Source: Desulfuromonadaceae bacterium
Lineage (GTDB): Bacteria; Desulfobacterota; Desulfuromonadia; Geobacterales; Pseudopelobacteraceae
Reading direction: 5' to 3'
Length of the DNA: 15,953 nt
NCBI GenBank assembly: GCA_028686145.1
Contig: JAQUCQ010000035.1
Coordinates: 1 to 15,953, forward strand
The notes below the pieces were generated by a model. The model was not told where the DNA came from. It did not search any database and saw only the letters and a list, made by a program, of their open reading frames with translations. The position numbers and the translations under genes were made by a program. Shown piece by piece: positions 6,677 to 14,261 of the stretch (its first letter is position 1; the number at the start of each line of letters is the position of its first letter).

Positions 6677-7959
6677 GCTTCGCTCCTTTTGCGTCGGATG
6701 GCGGCACGGAAGCCGAGATTCATCGGCCCAAAAACCTGTACCGAGCGGTGCAGTTTAAAAAGTCGGCGATACATGGAAGGAAATGAATAAAATGAACGGT
6801 TAAGCCAGTCGTACCCTTCCTGGAGCTGTTGAATCGTCATCCCCTTCGGCTGAAAGTTGATATGCTCCATGTCATAGTCGCTCCAGCTGCTGGGTATAAT
6901 TCGCCCTTCCGCTTCCAGGCGGCGGCGGACAGCGGTACCGGGGTAGGGGGTCAACAGTGGGAAAATGGCTGATTCAAGACGCGCATCCTCGCAGAAACGA
7001 AGCAGTTTCGGGAATATCTCAGGGGTATCACCGTCATAGCCGAGCACAAAGGAGCCGAGAATGCCGATACCATTGTCACGGAAGGCCTGGGCGTTTGCCA
7101 TGAATGACTGGGCCCGGTTGGTAACCTTGCCCATGGCGGCCAGTGATTCCTGGTTGAGCGATTCAAAACCGACGAACATTCCGAGGCAGCCGGACTCACC
7201 GGCCGCGCGCAGCAGTTCTGGGTCAGACGCAAAATCGATCGGCGCATGGGAGAGCCACTTGAGCCCCATCCCCTTCATCCCCTGGAAGAGCGGCAGTGAA
7301 TAGCTACGATCCGCCACAATATTGTCATCGACAAAAAAGACAAAAGCGTTGTTTTTTTTCAAACCCTGCAACTCTGCCAGCACCTGCTCAACCGGGCGCT
7401 TCCGATACTTACGCCCGTAAAAGGCGGTTACCGAGCAGAATTCACAGTCAAAGGGACAGCCACGTGTGGTCTGGATGGTATTGGTAAGCAGATATTTCTT
7501 GCCGTTAAATATCTCGCGACGGGCAAACGGAATATCGGCCATGCTCATCATCGTATCCGGCTTGTAGGTACGCTGGAGGCTTCCACGGCAAAAATCAGCC
7601 AGCAGGTGGGGCCAGACAACATCTCCTTCCCCCACCACCACCGCGTCAACGTTGGTAAGCGCCTCGTCCGGCAGATTACTGGCGTGAAAGCCCCCCATGA
7701 CCACGGTCTTGCCGCGGCTTTTGAAACCGGCGGCAATCTCGTAGGCGCGTGGCGCCTGCGGGGTCATGGCGGTCAAACCAATAAGGTCGGCATCGGTGTC
7801 GTAGTCAATCCGCTCAAAATTGTCATCGCACAACTCCACATCCCATTCCGGTGGGGTGACGGCAGCAATCGAAGCCAGGGAGAGAGAGGGAAACTTGAAG
7901 GCCAATTCCCCCCACAACCTCCCCTTGGGCCACCCGGGGGAGATCAGCAGTACTTTCAT
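6673..7959 (-). CDS. Cobalamin-binding-domain radical SAM enzyme (third in transcription order), paralogue of the one at 14262-15674
   Basis: Seen: 428 residues. B12-binding-like N-terminus (MKVLLISPGWPKGRLWGEL, IGLTAMTPQAPRAYEIA, MGGFHASNLPDEAL, VVVGEGD), then the radical SAM motif TTRGCPFDCEFC with Cys168, Cys172 and Cys175, then FFVDDNI and FVGFES strands. The C-terminal part contains TPYPGT, EAEGRI, FQPKGM and QLQEG. The same order of motifs, including SLSL..AAVTP near the N-terminus, occurs in the radical SAM protein at 14262-15674, so the two look like diverged duplicates within one locus. ATGA overlaps join it to the ACP gene upstream and the FabD-like gene downstream, which ties it closely to acyl-chain assembly. 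Substrate and reaction are unknown; methylation, desaturation or ring formation on an acyl chain are all plausible. Confidence 0.9.
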   Translation of the reverse strand: MKVLLISPGWPKGRLWGELAFKFPSLSLASIAAVTPPEWDVELCDDNFERIDYDTDADLIGLTAMTPQAPRAYEIAAGFKSRGKTVVMGGFHASNLPDEALTNVDAVVVGEGDVVWPHLLADFCRGSLQRTYKPDTMMSMADIPFARREIFNGKKYLLTNTIQTTRGCPFDCEFCSVTAFYGRKYRKRPVEQVLAELQGLKKNNAFVFFVDDNIVADRSYSLPLFQGMKGMGLKWLSHAPIDFASDPELLRAAGESGCLGMFVGFESLNQESLAAMGKVTNRAQSFMANAQAFRDNGIGILGSFVLGYDGDTPEIFPKLLRFCEDARLESAIFPLLTPYPGTAVRRRLEAEGRIIPSSWSDYDMEHINFQPKGMTIQQLQEGYDWLNRSFYSFPSMYRRLFKLHRSVQVFGPMNLGFRAAIRRKRSEA

Positions 7960-8213
7960 TTACGGTGTTCCCCAATATATCCGGCCATGCTGCGTACCGA
8001 GGCAAAAACCGTTGAACCGGTGGCAGCGTCGGGAACAACTACTCCGAATTCTTTCTCCATTGCCACTACCAGCTGCAGTGCGTCGATGGAGTCAAGTCCC
8101 AGACCTTCGCCGAACAACGGGGCATCAGTCTCAATTTCATCAGGCGACATCCCCTCAATTCGCAGGCTGTCAATAATCATCTGCTTAACCTTTTCAATTA
8201 ACTCTTCACTCAT
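7956..8213 (-). CDS. Acyl carrier protein
   Basis: Carries the growing chain as a thioester on phosphopantetheine. Seen: 85 residues, acidic and helical, with the attachment motif GLGLDSID and Ser42 as the modified serine; VAMEKEFGV is the usual following helix. The start at 8213 has AAAGGAA a few bases upstream, one of the clearer ribosome sites in the window, fitting a protein needed in excess. The gene lies between the LpxL-like acyltransferase (57-base gap) and a B12 radical SAM gene (ATGA overlap). Inferred: the dedicated carrier for the ketosynthases, reductase and dehydratase of this locus. It is not the housekeeping acpP by context. Confidence 0.95.
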   Translation of the reverse strand: MSEELIEKVKQMIIDSLRIEGMSPDEIETDAPLFGEGLGLDSIDALQLVVAMEKEFGVVVPDAATGSTVFASVRSMAGYIGEHRK

Positions 8214-8270
8214 GCACTATTCCTTTCCGTGGTTCATATTTTTAAATTATGTAAAACGGTAGTTACCTGT
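8214..8270 (-). other. 57-base AT-rich gap before the ACP gene
   Basis: The stretch between the acyltransferase stop and the ACP start is markedly AT-rich (minus strand includes TTTTACATAATTTAAAAATA) and contains the small inverted repeat GGTA-AC-TACC. I see no good -35/-10 pair and no terminator. It may simply lower structure around the strong ACP ribosome site. Confidence 0.35.
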
Positions 8271-9179
8271 TCATGCACCTTTTGTTTTGTCCGCTTCGGA
8301 GCCTTTGCCGAAAAAATCATAAAAATTGTACCACTGGTCCGGGTACGCCCGTATATACCTCTCAAAAACAGCCACCAGCTTCTCCATGCCGGAACGTATG
8401 GCGGTGCCATGCTCCCCGTGACCACCGCTGAAACAGATGGGTTCCTCAAGGATGGTGGCATAGAGTCCTTTTTTCTCCATCAGGACAAAAACCGGAATTA
8501 CCGGCGCCCCACTTGCCAGTGCCAGATAGGCGGCCCCCACCGGGATGTTGGTCGGACGGCCAAAAAAATTCATCCGGATGGTATGGGATGATCCATCCCG
8601 ATCGCCGAGAATCGCCAGCACCTCGTTACGCCTCAAAGCATTGACTGCCTCGACAATGGCCAGCGGTGAGGCATCATCCCGATCGACATAAATGAACCTG
8701 ATGCCGCGTTCCCGCCTGACCGCTTCACGCAGTTCATTTACCTTTTCATCCGGCTCACGGAAGGTCAGCATGTTGACCGTATATCCCAGATCGGCCAGGC
8801 CCAGACCGCCCAGTTCCCAGTTGCCGAGATGGGGGGAGACGAGAATCGCGCCGTTACCGGCTGCCAGCGCCTGATCCAGCGTTTCGCTGCTGCTGCGCCG
8901 CCCGATCATCGCCTGGAGTTTTTCCCCTCTGAGCCGCATCAGCAGCATCACGTCGCACCAGTTGTGGGCAAACATGCGAACGGTTGAAAACACCAGCCGT
9001 TCCACATTATTTCTACCGGTGACAACCCGCAAGTTGGCACGCAGGTCCCGGCGCATATCAGCCAGCAGCAGATAAAACAGACCACCCCAGAAAAAAGTGA
9101 ACGGCGGGAACAGCCACCGCGGCACCAGAATCGTGAACAGTTTGATAAAGAACAGGTTAAGGTTGCTGTAAAAGGTCAC
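8271..9179 (-). CDS. LpxL/HtrB-family lysophospholipid/lipid A-type acyltransferase
   Basis: Transfers an acyl chain, probably from ACP, to a lipid or sugar acceptor at the inner membrane. Seen: 302 residues, the usual length. A hydrophobic anchor lies at about residues 8-40 (LFFIKLFTILVPRWLFPPF onward). The catalytic HxxxxE motif is HLGNWE, His117 and Glu122, and GDRDG (192-196) is the second conserved block. The start is GTG at 9179, with a stop a few codons upstream in frame and no strong ribosome site visible; it is the only reasonable initiation codon for the family N-terminus. A 60-base gap separates it from the radical SAM gene upstream. Aryl polyene clusters carry a similar acyltransferase. 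Inferred: attaches the finished chain to its glycolipid or phospholipid head. Confidence 0.9.
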   Translation of the reverse strand: MTFYSNLNLFFIKLFTILVPRWLFPPFTFFWGGLFYLLLADMRRDLRANLRVVTGRNNVERLVFSTVRMFAHNWCDVMLLMRLRGEKLQAMIGRRSSSETLDQALAAGNGAILVSPHLGNWELGGLGLADLGYTVNMLTFREPDEKVNELREAVRRERGIRFIYVDRDDASPLAIVEAVNALRRNEVLAILGDRDGSSHTIRMNFFGRPTNIPVGAAYLALASGAPVIPVFVLMEKKGLYATILEEPICFSGGHGEHGTAIRSGMEKLVAVFERYIRAYPDQWYNFYDFFGKGSEADKTKGA

Positions 9180-9239
9180 TGTTATAACTCATACCGGTAC
9201 GATAGTAGTGCGCGGGAAGACTCTCCGTTTATCATGGTG

Positions 9240-10595
9240 TTAAAAGAAAAGTTCCCATGCGCACAGCGCCAGCTTTCTGAAGGTTATATTTCCCCTGCCG
9301 GCAGCCTGTTTGAACCCCTGGGTTGCCTCCTGCGAACGACGGTAAAATTTGACAAAAGCCTTTATCAGCAGAAATTGCAAATAATGGCGATTTATCAGGG
9401 GATGGCGAAAAACAATGTGCAAGCCATCGTAAAATTTCCAGCGCCGGCAGAAAATGCGATCCTTGACATCCTCATAGAGTTTAGTCCCGGGATACGGGGT
9501 CAGGATGGAAAACTGAGCAATATTGGTATTAAGCCTGACCGCCAGGTCAATCGTTTTTTCCACTTCAGCGGCGGTCTCGTTCAGGTTACCGATAATGTAA
9601 CTCCCATAGGATTCAACCCCGTTTTGCCGCAAGATTTCGGCAGCCAGAGTCACATCGGACGCCTTGGTGTTCTTGCCAAGAGAGTTCAGAGTTTCCTCGT
9701 TACCACTTTCTATGCCGAGATAAACCGTTGTGGAACCAGCCGCCGCCATCTTGGCCACCATGTCCGGATTTTTCACAATCGTATCGACCCGCGACAGGTT
9801 CCACCATTTCAGGTCATAACCCCGAGCGATTATCCCGTCGGCAATCTGTCCGACCCGCGGCGGCGCAAGGGTAAAGTTGTCATCCATGAAACAGACGGCC
9901 CGGAAACCATAGCGGTTATAGACCTCATCCAGCTCGGCCAGCACCGATTCGGCACTTCGGAAGCGCCATCCTCTGCCGAAAAAGCTCGACGATGAGCAGA
10001 AATGGCAGGCTCCGGGGCATCCCCGACTGGTAACAACGGGAGTTATGGGACGGTCGGCCATGCTGGCCCGGTACTGATGGAGGTCCACGAGATGCCGGGC
10101 GGGAAACGGTAGTGTTTCAACATCGATCGGATCAGCAGCAGGAGTTTCAATCAGGTGGTGGCCATCCTTGATGATCAACCCCTTGACCGCGGCAATGCTC
10201 TCCCGGTTCTGGATGGCGGTCAGAAGATTCGGGAAAATGAATTCCCCCTCTCCCCTGACGATATAGTCAACATATCCGGAAGCAAAAATATCCTCCGCCA
10301 TGAATTGCGGATGGGGCCCACCCATAACCACCGGCCGGCCGGTAGCAGATACCCTGCGGGCAATGGCAAGCGCCTTGTTTGCCCTGGTCGTATCAGCCGA
10401 AATCCCCACCACATCGGCGCGCCGGATATCGGCGTCATCCAGGCGCCCGTCATCAGCAGCCAAGTCGCGTACAACCACACTGTGCCCTGCCTGTTCAAGG
10501 GTGGCGGCGACATAGAGGAGGCCGATCGGGGGGAGACTCAGGCCAAAGGTGTTAAATACGCTGGATGATCGAGGGTTTACCAGCAGTACATTCAT
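9240..10595 (-). CDS. Cobalamin-binding-domain radical SAM enzyme (second in transcription order)
   Basis: Seen: 451 residues. The N-terminal B12-binding-like domain covers about 1-135 (MNVLLVNPRSSSVFNTFGLS, PPIGLLYVAATLEQAGH, GISADTTRANKAL, MGGPHPQFM, IVRGEGEF). The radical SAM motif SRGCPGACHFC gives Cys193, Cys197 and Cys200, followed by FMDDNF, YLGIESG and TPYPGT. The C-terminal ~70 residues are basic and aromatic. It differs clearly from the paralogous pair at 6673-7959 and 14262-15674, so it probably has a separate reaction. Its ATG shares one base with the stop of the preceding radical SAM gene (TGATG at 10593-10597). General resemblance is to the BchE/P-methylase-like class; no substrate can be assigned. 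Confidence 0.9.
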   Translation of the reverse strand: MNVLLVNPRSSSVFNTFGLSLPPIGLLYVAATLEQAGHSVVVRDLAADDGRLDDADIRRADVVGISADTTRANKALAIARRVSATGRPVVMGGPHPQFMAEDIFASGYVDYIVRGEGEFIFPNLLTAIQNRESIAAVKGLIIKDGHHLIETPAADPIDVETLPFPARHLVDLHQYRASMADRPITPVVTSRGCPGACHFCSSSSFFGRGWRFRSAESVLAELDEVYNRYGFRAVCFMDDNFTLAPPRVGQIADGIIARGYDLKWWNLSRVDTIVKNPDMVAKMAAAGSTTVYLGIESGNEETLNSLGKNTKASDVTLAAEILRQNGVESYGSYIIGNLNETAAEVEKTIDLAVRLNTNIAQFSILTPYPGTKLYEDVKDRIFCRRWKFYDGLHIVFRHPLINRHYLQFLLIKAFVKFYRRSQEATQGFKQAAGRGNITFRKLALCAWELFF

Positions 10596-11971
10596 CAGTT
10601 GCTGCCCCTTTTTTTCGACTTTGGCTGAAGAGCTTTGAACTCATGTTCCCAGACCGGATCGGCAATCTCACCATAGGCACGGGAATAGTCATCCATGCTG
10701 TCGGCCAGTCCGGTGAAAATTTCATCCGCCCCCTCATGGGTCGGATACGCACCCTCCGAGGCAAACAGCTCCCGTCCGGCAGCAGGTTGATCGATCAGCA
10801 TGCAGGGGCGCAGCAGATTGTCATGTTCACCCTGCTTTGCACGGATTTTAGTGAAAAACGGTGACGCCAGCGCCTCATGAATGGTTGTGCGGCGGATATT
10901 ATCGACGGCAAAATGACAGAAGACGCACGGCTCAATATCGCCATTGGCATTGATATGAAAATACTTGCGCCCGCCGGCCAGACAGCCGGAGATCATCGGT
11001 CCGTCGTTCCAGAAATCGATGAACAGCATCGGCTTGGTAGCGCGGTACTCCACCACAGTTCGACGCAGGCCATCGCGCTGTTCGGGTGTCGGCATCAGTT
11101 CGGGCTCAGGCTTACGGCCAACCGGAACATAGGAAAAGAGCCACATGGCAAAGACTCCCTTCTTCAGGAGCATGTCGATATAGTCGCCATTGGTGATGAT
11201 ATCGGAATTTTTACGGGAATGGGTGAAAGATCCACAGAAGGAGAGCCCCCCCTCTCTCATCAGGTCCATGGCATGCATGACTTTTTTGAAATGTCCCGGG
11301 CCGCGACGTTCGTCGGTTTCCTGCTCGTACCCCTCGAGCGAAAATGATGGCATGACATTTCCGACCTCGGTCAGCTTCTCAACCATCTTTTCATCGATCA
11401 AGCCGCCGTGGGTAAAGACCAGGAAAGCCATGTCGCTGTGTTTTTTGAATATCTCGAAAATGCCTTCCATATAAAACGGCTCACCGCCGGATATTACTGC
11501 AAAATAGACCCCCATCTCCTTCATCTGGAGCAAAATGGAGTCGACCTCATCCAGAGAAAGTTCCAGCGACTTGTCGTAGTCGCCGGCATAACAGCCGTAG
11601 CAGTTCAGATTGCAGCGCATGGTGGGGCTGATGACCACGGTTGAAGGGGGATAGTAACCGTGCGTGTCGCTCCACTCCTTACGTTTGTTGGTGCCGTTCA
11701 GGAGGTGGTTGACGAGCAGGTTGCTGATCCATTTGTCACGCTGATTGGGATGCAGATCGCGCAGAATCCGGCGGGGGAACTCGATACTCGGATGTTTATC
11801 CCGCACCAGGCCGCGAATCCAGCGGATGCGTTCCTTGTAGTAGTCCTTCTTGGGGATCATCTCCATCACGTGGGTCATACGGATCAGGTTCTCATCCGAC
11901 GAGTTTATCGCCAGTTCGAGCAGATAGGAAAGGACCTTTTCTTTGGTATAATTTTTCAGGGTGTTTATCAT
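10595..11971 (-). CDS. Radical SAM protein with C-terminal extra cysteines (SPASM/twitch-like)
   Basis: Seen: 458 residues with no B12-binding domain. The first ~105 residues are helical and charged (MINTLKNYTKEKVLSYLLELA onward). The core motif TMRCNLNCYGCYAG gives Cys120, Cys124 and Cys127, followed by VISGGEPF (159-166). C-terminal cysteines at 330 (SGCLAGG), 349 and 352 (EPCVFCHF) and 390 (RPCMLID) look like ligands for an auxiliary iron-sulfur cluster. The order ISGCLAGGRKYFHINANGDIEPC is typical of SPASM/twitch-type domains, which are best known from peptide-modifying enzymes but also occur elsewhere. No small precursor peptide gene is visible nearby. The gene follows the glycosyltransferase after 14 bases and overlaps the next radical SAM gene by one base. 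Function unknown; HpnH-like radical SAM transferases are an alternative relation. Confidence 0.88.
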   Translation of the reverse strand: MINTLKNYTKEKVLSYLLELAINSSDENLIRMTHVMEMIPKKDYYKERIRWIRGLVRDKHPSIEFPRRILRDLHPNQRDKWISNLLVNHLLNGTNKRKEWSDTHGYYPPSTVVISPTMRCNLNCYGCYAGDYDKSLELSLDEVDSILLQMKEMGVYFAVISGGEPFYMEGIFEIFKKHSDMAFLVFTHGGLIDEKMVEKLTEVGNVMPSFSLEGYEQETDERRGPGHFKKVMHAMDLMREGGLSFCGSFTHSRKNSDIITNGDYIDMLLKKGVFAMWLFSYVPVGRKPEPELMPTPEQRDGLRRTVVEYRATKPMLFIDFWNDGPMISGCLAGGRKYFHINANGDIEPCVFCHFAVDNIRRTTIHEALASPFFTKIRAKQGEHDNLLRPCMLIDQPAAGRELFASEGAYPTHEGADEIFTGLADSMDDYSRAYGEIADPVWEHEFKALQPKSKKRGSN

Positions 11972-11985
11972 ATGAATGTGCCTCG

Positions 11986-12648
11986 TTACATGTTACGTAA
12001 AAACGTCATGCTGATATTTACCGTATCCATGAATGGCCGGTAGTGGCTGGTCGCGCGTCCATCGGCAACCCGTGCGGCAACCGGGAGGGAACCGACCGTG
12101 AAGCCGCTCTTCCAGGCTTTCAGCAGGATTTCCATCTCCAGTGCGTATCCGTTTGATGTTAATGACAGTTTTTTCAATACGTCACCTGAATAGTACCTAA
12201 AACCGGACTGACTGTCGGTGATTTCAAAACCGGTACGTTTCCAGATACACCAGACACCAATCCGGTTCCATAATTTACGGAGCCCGGCCATCTGTTCAAA
12301 CTGTGAGCGACGGGACGCAATAAGGATACCCCACTGGCCGCTTTGTGCCGAAGCAAGAAGCCTCGGGATCGCTGTAACATCATGTTGACCGTCGGCATCA
12401 ATGGTGACCACGGCGTCAAAACCGGACTCAAGCGCCCAGGCAAAACCGGTTTTCAGCGCGGCGCCCTTACCGAGGTTTCGCGGGTGGCGGAGCAGCGCCA
12501 CCGGCAATCCGTCCAACAGCCGGGACGTACCATCCGTCGAACCATCATCCACCAGTACGACCGCCACGCCCTGTTCCAGACACTCTCGCACCACTGTCAG
12601 AATAGTTTTTTCAGCGTTATATGCAGGAATCAGGATGCATGCTGCCAC
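11986..12648 (-). CDS. Family 2 glycosyltransferase (DPM1/DPG-like)
   Basis: Seen: 220 residues of GT-A fold with ILIPAYNAEKTI, VDDGSTDGT (33-41), RNLGKGAALKTGF and the metal-binding DADGQHD (84-90, DxD at Asp84/Asp86). The acceptor-side motif ITDSQSGFRYY matches polyprenyl-phosphate-type GT2 enzymes. No C-terminal membrane segments follow, so it is a single-domain cytoplasmic enzyme. The start is GTG at 12648, inside the deacetylase gene (19-base overlap), with AAGGAG 11 bases upstream. Inferred: transfers one sugar to a lipid or polyprenyl-phosphate acceptor; with the adjoining deacetylase it may build an amino-sugar head group. Sugar and acceptor cannot be read. Confidence 0.9.
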   Translation of the reverse strand: MAACILIPAYNAEKTILTVVRECLEQGVAVVLVDDGSTDGTSRLLDGLPVALLRHPRNLGKGAALKTGFAWALESGFDAVVTIDADGQHDVTAIPRLLASAQSGQWGILIASRRSQFEQMAGLRKLWNRIGVWCIWKRTGFEITDSQSGFRYYSGDVLKKLSLTSNGYALEMEILLKAWKSGFTVGSLPVAARVADGRATSHYRPFMDTVNISMTFLRNM

Positions 12649-13508
12649 TCGTTAATCAACTCCTTGACGGTGATAAATCGATACCGTTGTAACAGCCCGC
12701 TCAAGCGGGGAGCCGCATCTGTTCGAGTCCCATAGGATACGAACCGTTTCAGAGAGGGGAGGTCAAGCCGGGGTCCGGCAGGGTCCACCTCTCGGGGATG
12801 AAGATACAAAACTGCCGGTTGGTGGCACCGGTTCAGCTCATCGATAGTCGCGCAGATAGTCCTGAAAGGAAAAAACCTGAACCCCCAGCCGCCACCGGTC
12901 GGCAGGTTACCGACCAAGGACCTTGTCACCATCGGCGGGATTTCCCACAGGCCCGCTCCTTCACCAAGAAGACGGTAGGGAATACGGCTGCCGCGGGGAT
13001 TGCCCACAAACGGAAGCGGATTAAGACTTGAATCGTAGCGATACCCTTCTTCCCGCAGGATGGCAAAGGGCCACCCAGCCTGTTCCGACAGAGACCACTG
13101 CGGCGCCCGGTATCCAAACGGGCGCTGCCCGGTCTGCTCCAGCAGAATCCGTGCGGTGAGCAGCAGTTCTTCCCGGAACTGTTGCGGCGTCAATTCCGAC
13201 ACCAGACGGTGCGAATACCCGTGTGAAGCTATTTCATGCCCTGCCGAACAGATCATCGGTGCCAAATCCGGATCGTTTTCCGCCACGGAACCGAGCATGA
13301 AAAACGTACCCTTCTGTCCATGTCGAGAAAGCAGCGCCAAAATCCTTTCCAGATTTCTTCGGATTCGCCATGACCCGCGTGGAGGAACAGGCACAGCCTT
13401 TCCCGGCTCGCAGACATGGTACCAATCCTCCATATCAACTGTTAATACATTGTGCGCCGTAACGTCACTCCGAGACCTGAAGATAAAGAAATAAACATTA
13501 CATAACAA
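12630..13508 (-). CDS. Polysaccharide deacetylase (NodB/CE4), PEP-CTERM-locus-type
   Basis: Removes acetyl groups from N-acetyl sugars. Seen: about 290 residues. NVLTVDMEDWYHV holds the catalytic/metal Asp pair (Asp25, Asp28). HEIASHGYSH gives zinc ligands His96 and His100; YRAPQWSL and YDSSLNP follow, and YLHPREVDP near the C-terminus carries the last His. The VDMEDWYHV and HPREVDP pattern is that of deacetylases from exopolysaccharide/PEP-CTERM loci, though no exosortase or PEP-CTERM gene is seen. The start is unsettled: TTG at 13508 is the only usual initiation codon before the first motif, and it lacks a ribosome site. A 20-base gap follows the methyltransferase stop. No signal peptide is evident, so it is probably cytoplasmic and acts on a lipid-linked sugar. 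Confidence 0.87.
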   Translation of the reverse strand: MLCNVYFFIFRSRSDVTAHNVLTVDMEDWYHVCEPGKAVPVPPRGSWRIRRNLERILALLSRHGQKGTFFMLGSVAENDPDLAPMICSAGHEIASHGYSHRLVSELTPQQFREELLLTARILLEQTGQRPFGYRAPQWSLSEQAGWPFAILREEGYRYDSSLNPLPFVGNPRGSRIPYRLLGEGAGLWEIPPMVTRSLVGNLPTGGGWGFRFFPFRTICATIDELNRCHQPAVLYLHPREVDPAGPRLDLPSLKRFVSYGTRTDAAPRLSGLLQRYRFITVKELINEWQHAS

Positions 13509-13528
13509 ATGATATCAAGTCAATACAC

Positions 13529-14260
13529 CTATCCCTCTGAAGTCGCGGTCCGTTTGCGACACACCAGAACAATTTCATCGACACCGATCGTATCGACCAG
13601 TCTATCGACGAATTTCAATCGCTTTTGAATGAGCATCCCCAGCGGCATCAGTACCTTATTATAGCACCACATCGCTTTCCGCCGATGATGTTTGAGCCAC
13701 CAGACGCTGAAGTCCAATATCCGTGGGTTCGCCGGTTGCATGCCGTATATGGCACTTTTTTCGAGTACCAGATCATGGGCAGCAATCAACGTCAGCAAAT
13801 CAGCAGGATCATACCTGCGCACATGGCCCACGAATTCATCGAATTTTGTCCAAAATTTTGTATGCAGCGGGACAGAAAAGACAAAGTAGCCTCCCTCCTT
13901 GAGCACACGGCTTACCTCACCAAAAACCCGCCGGTCATCCTCGGCATGCTCGATGACATCAAACGCGCAGACAAGTTCGAATTTCCCGGTGCTGAACGGT
14001 AGCGCACCGATTTCACCGGTGACTGCGATGCCGCCGCACTCCTCCAGACGTTCAATCACCGGTGGGCTGATGTCTACGAAACTGGTACCGCATATTGGCA
14101 AACGCGGGCGCAGGCCAGGACCTATTTCCAGGCGCGCCGGGGCAAGCGGCAGCAAACCGGAAATCAGCGGCCAAGTATTGAAACGATCGGGCCGTTTCAG
14201 GTGAGACTCCGACCAGAGGACATCATAGAAGTCGCGGTTGACAACGCTGCTATCACGCAT
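13529..14260 (-). CDS. Class I SAM-dependent methyltransferase
   Basis: Seen: 244 residues from the chosen start. Motif I is RLEIGPGLRP (43-52), SFVDISP is the acidic second strand and FDVIEHAEDDRRV (100-112) the family-11-like fourth motif; VLKEGGYFVFSVP follows. Start: ATG at 14260 lies one base after the radical SAM stop, with AGGAG seven bases upstream. A second ATG at 14299, also with AGGAG seven bases upstream, would add 13 residues inside the upstream gene, and an alternative at 14344 adds more with no benefit. The fold gives no substrate. Inferred: O-, N- or C-methylation of the lipid, its sugar, or a precursor. It is the second gene of the operon and could methylate a group made by a radical SAM step. 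Confidence 0.85.
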   Translation of the reverse strand: MRDSSVVNRDFYDVLWSESHLKRPDRFNTWPLISGLLPLAPARLEIGPGLRPRLPICGTSFVDISPPVIERLEECGGIAVTGEIGALPFSTGKFELVCAFDVIEHAEDDRRVFGEVSRVLKEGGYFVFSVPLHTKFWTKFDEFVGHVRRYDPADLLTLIAAHDLVLEKSAIYGMQPANPRILDFSVWWLKHHRRKAMWCYNKVLMPLGMLIQKRLKFVDRLVDTIGVDEIVLVCRKRTATSEG

Positions 14261-14261
14261 G

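Noticed and set aside
9234..9995. 253-codon open frame on the plus strand
   Set aside because: It is antisense to the C-terminal half of a clear B12 radical SAM gene, with no family motif.
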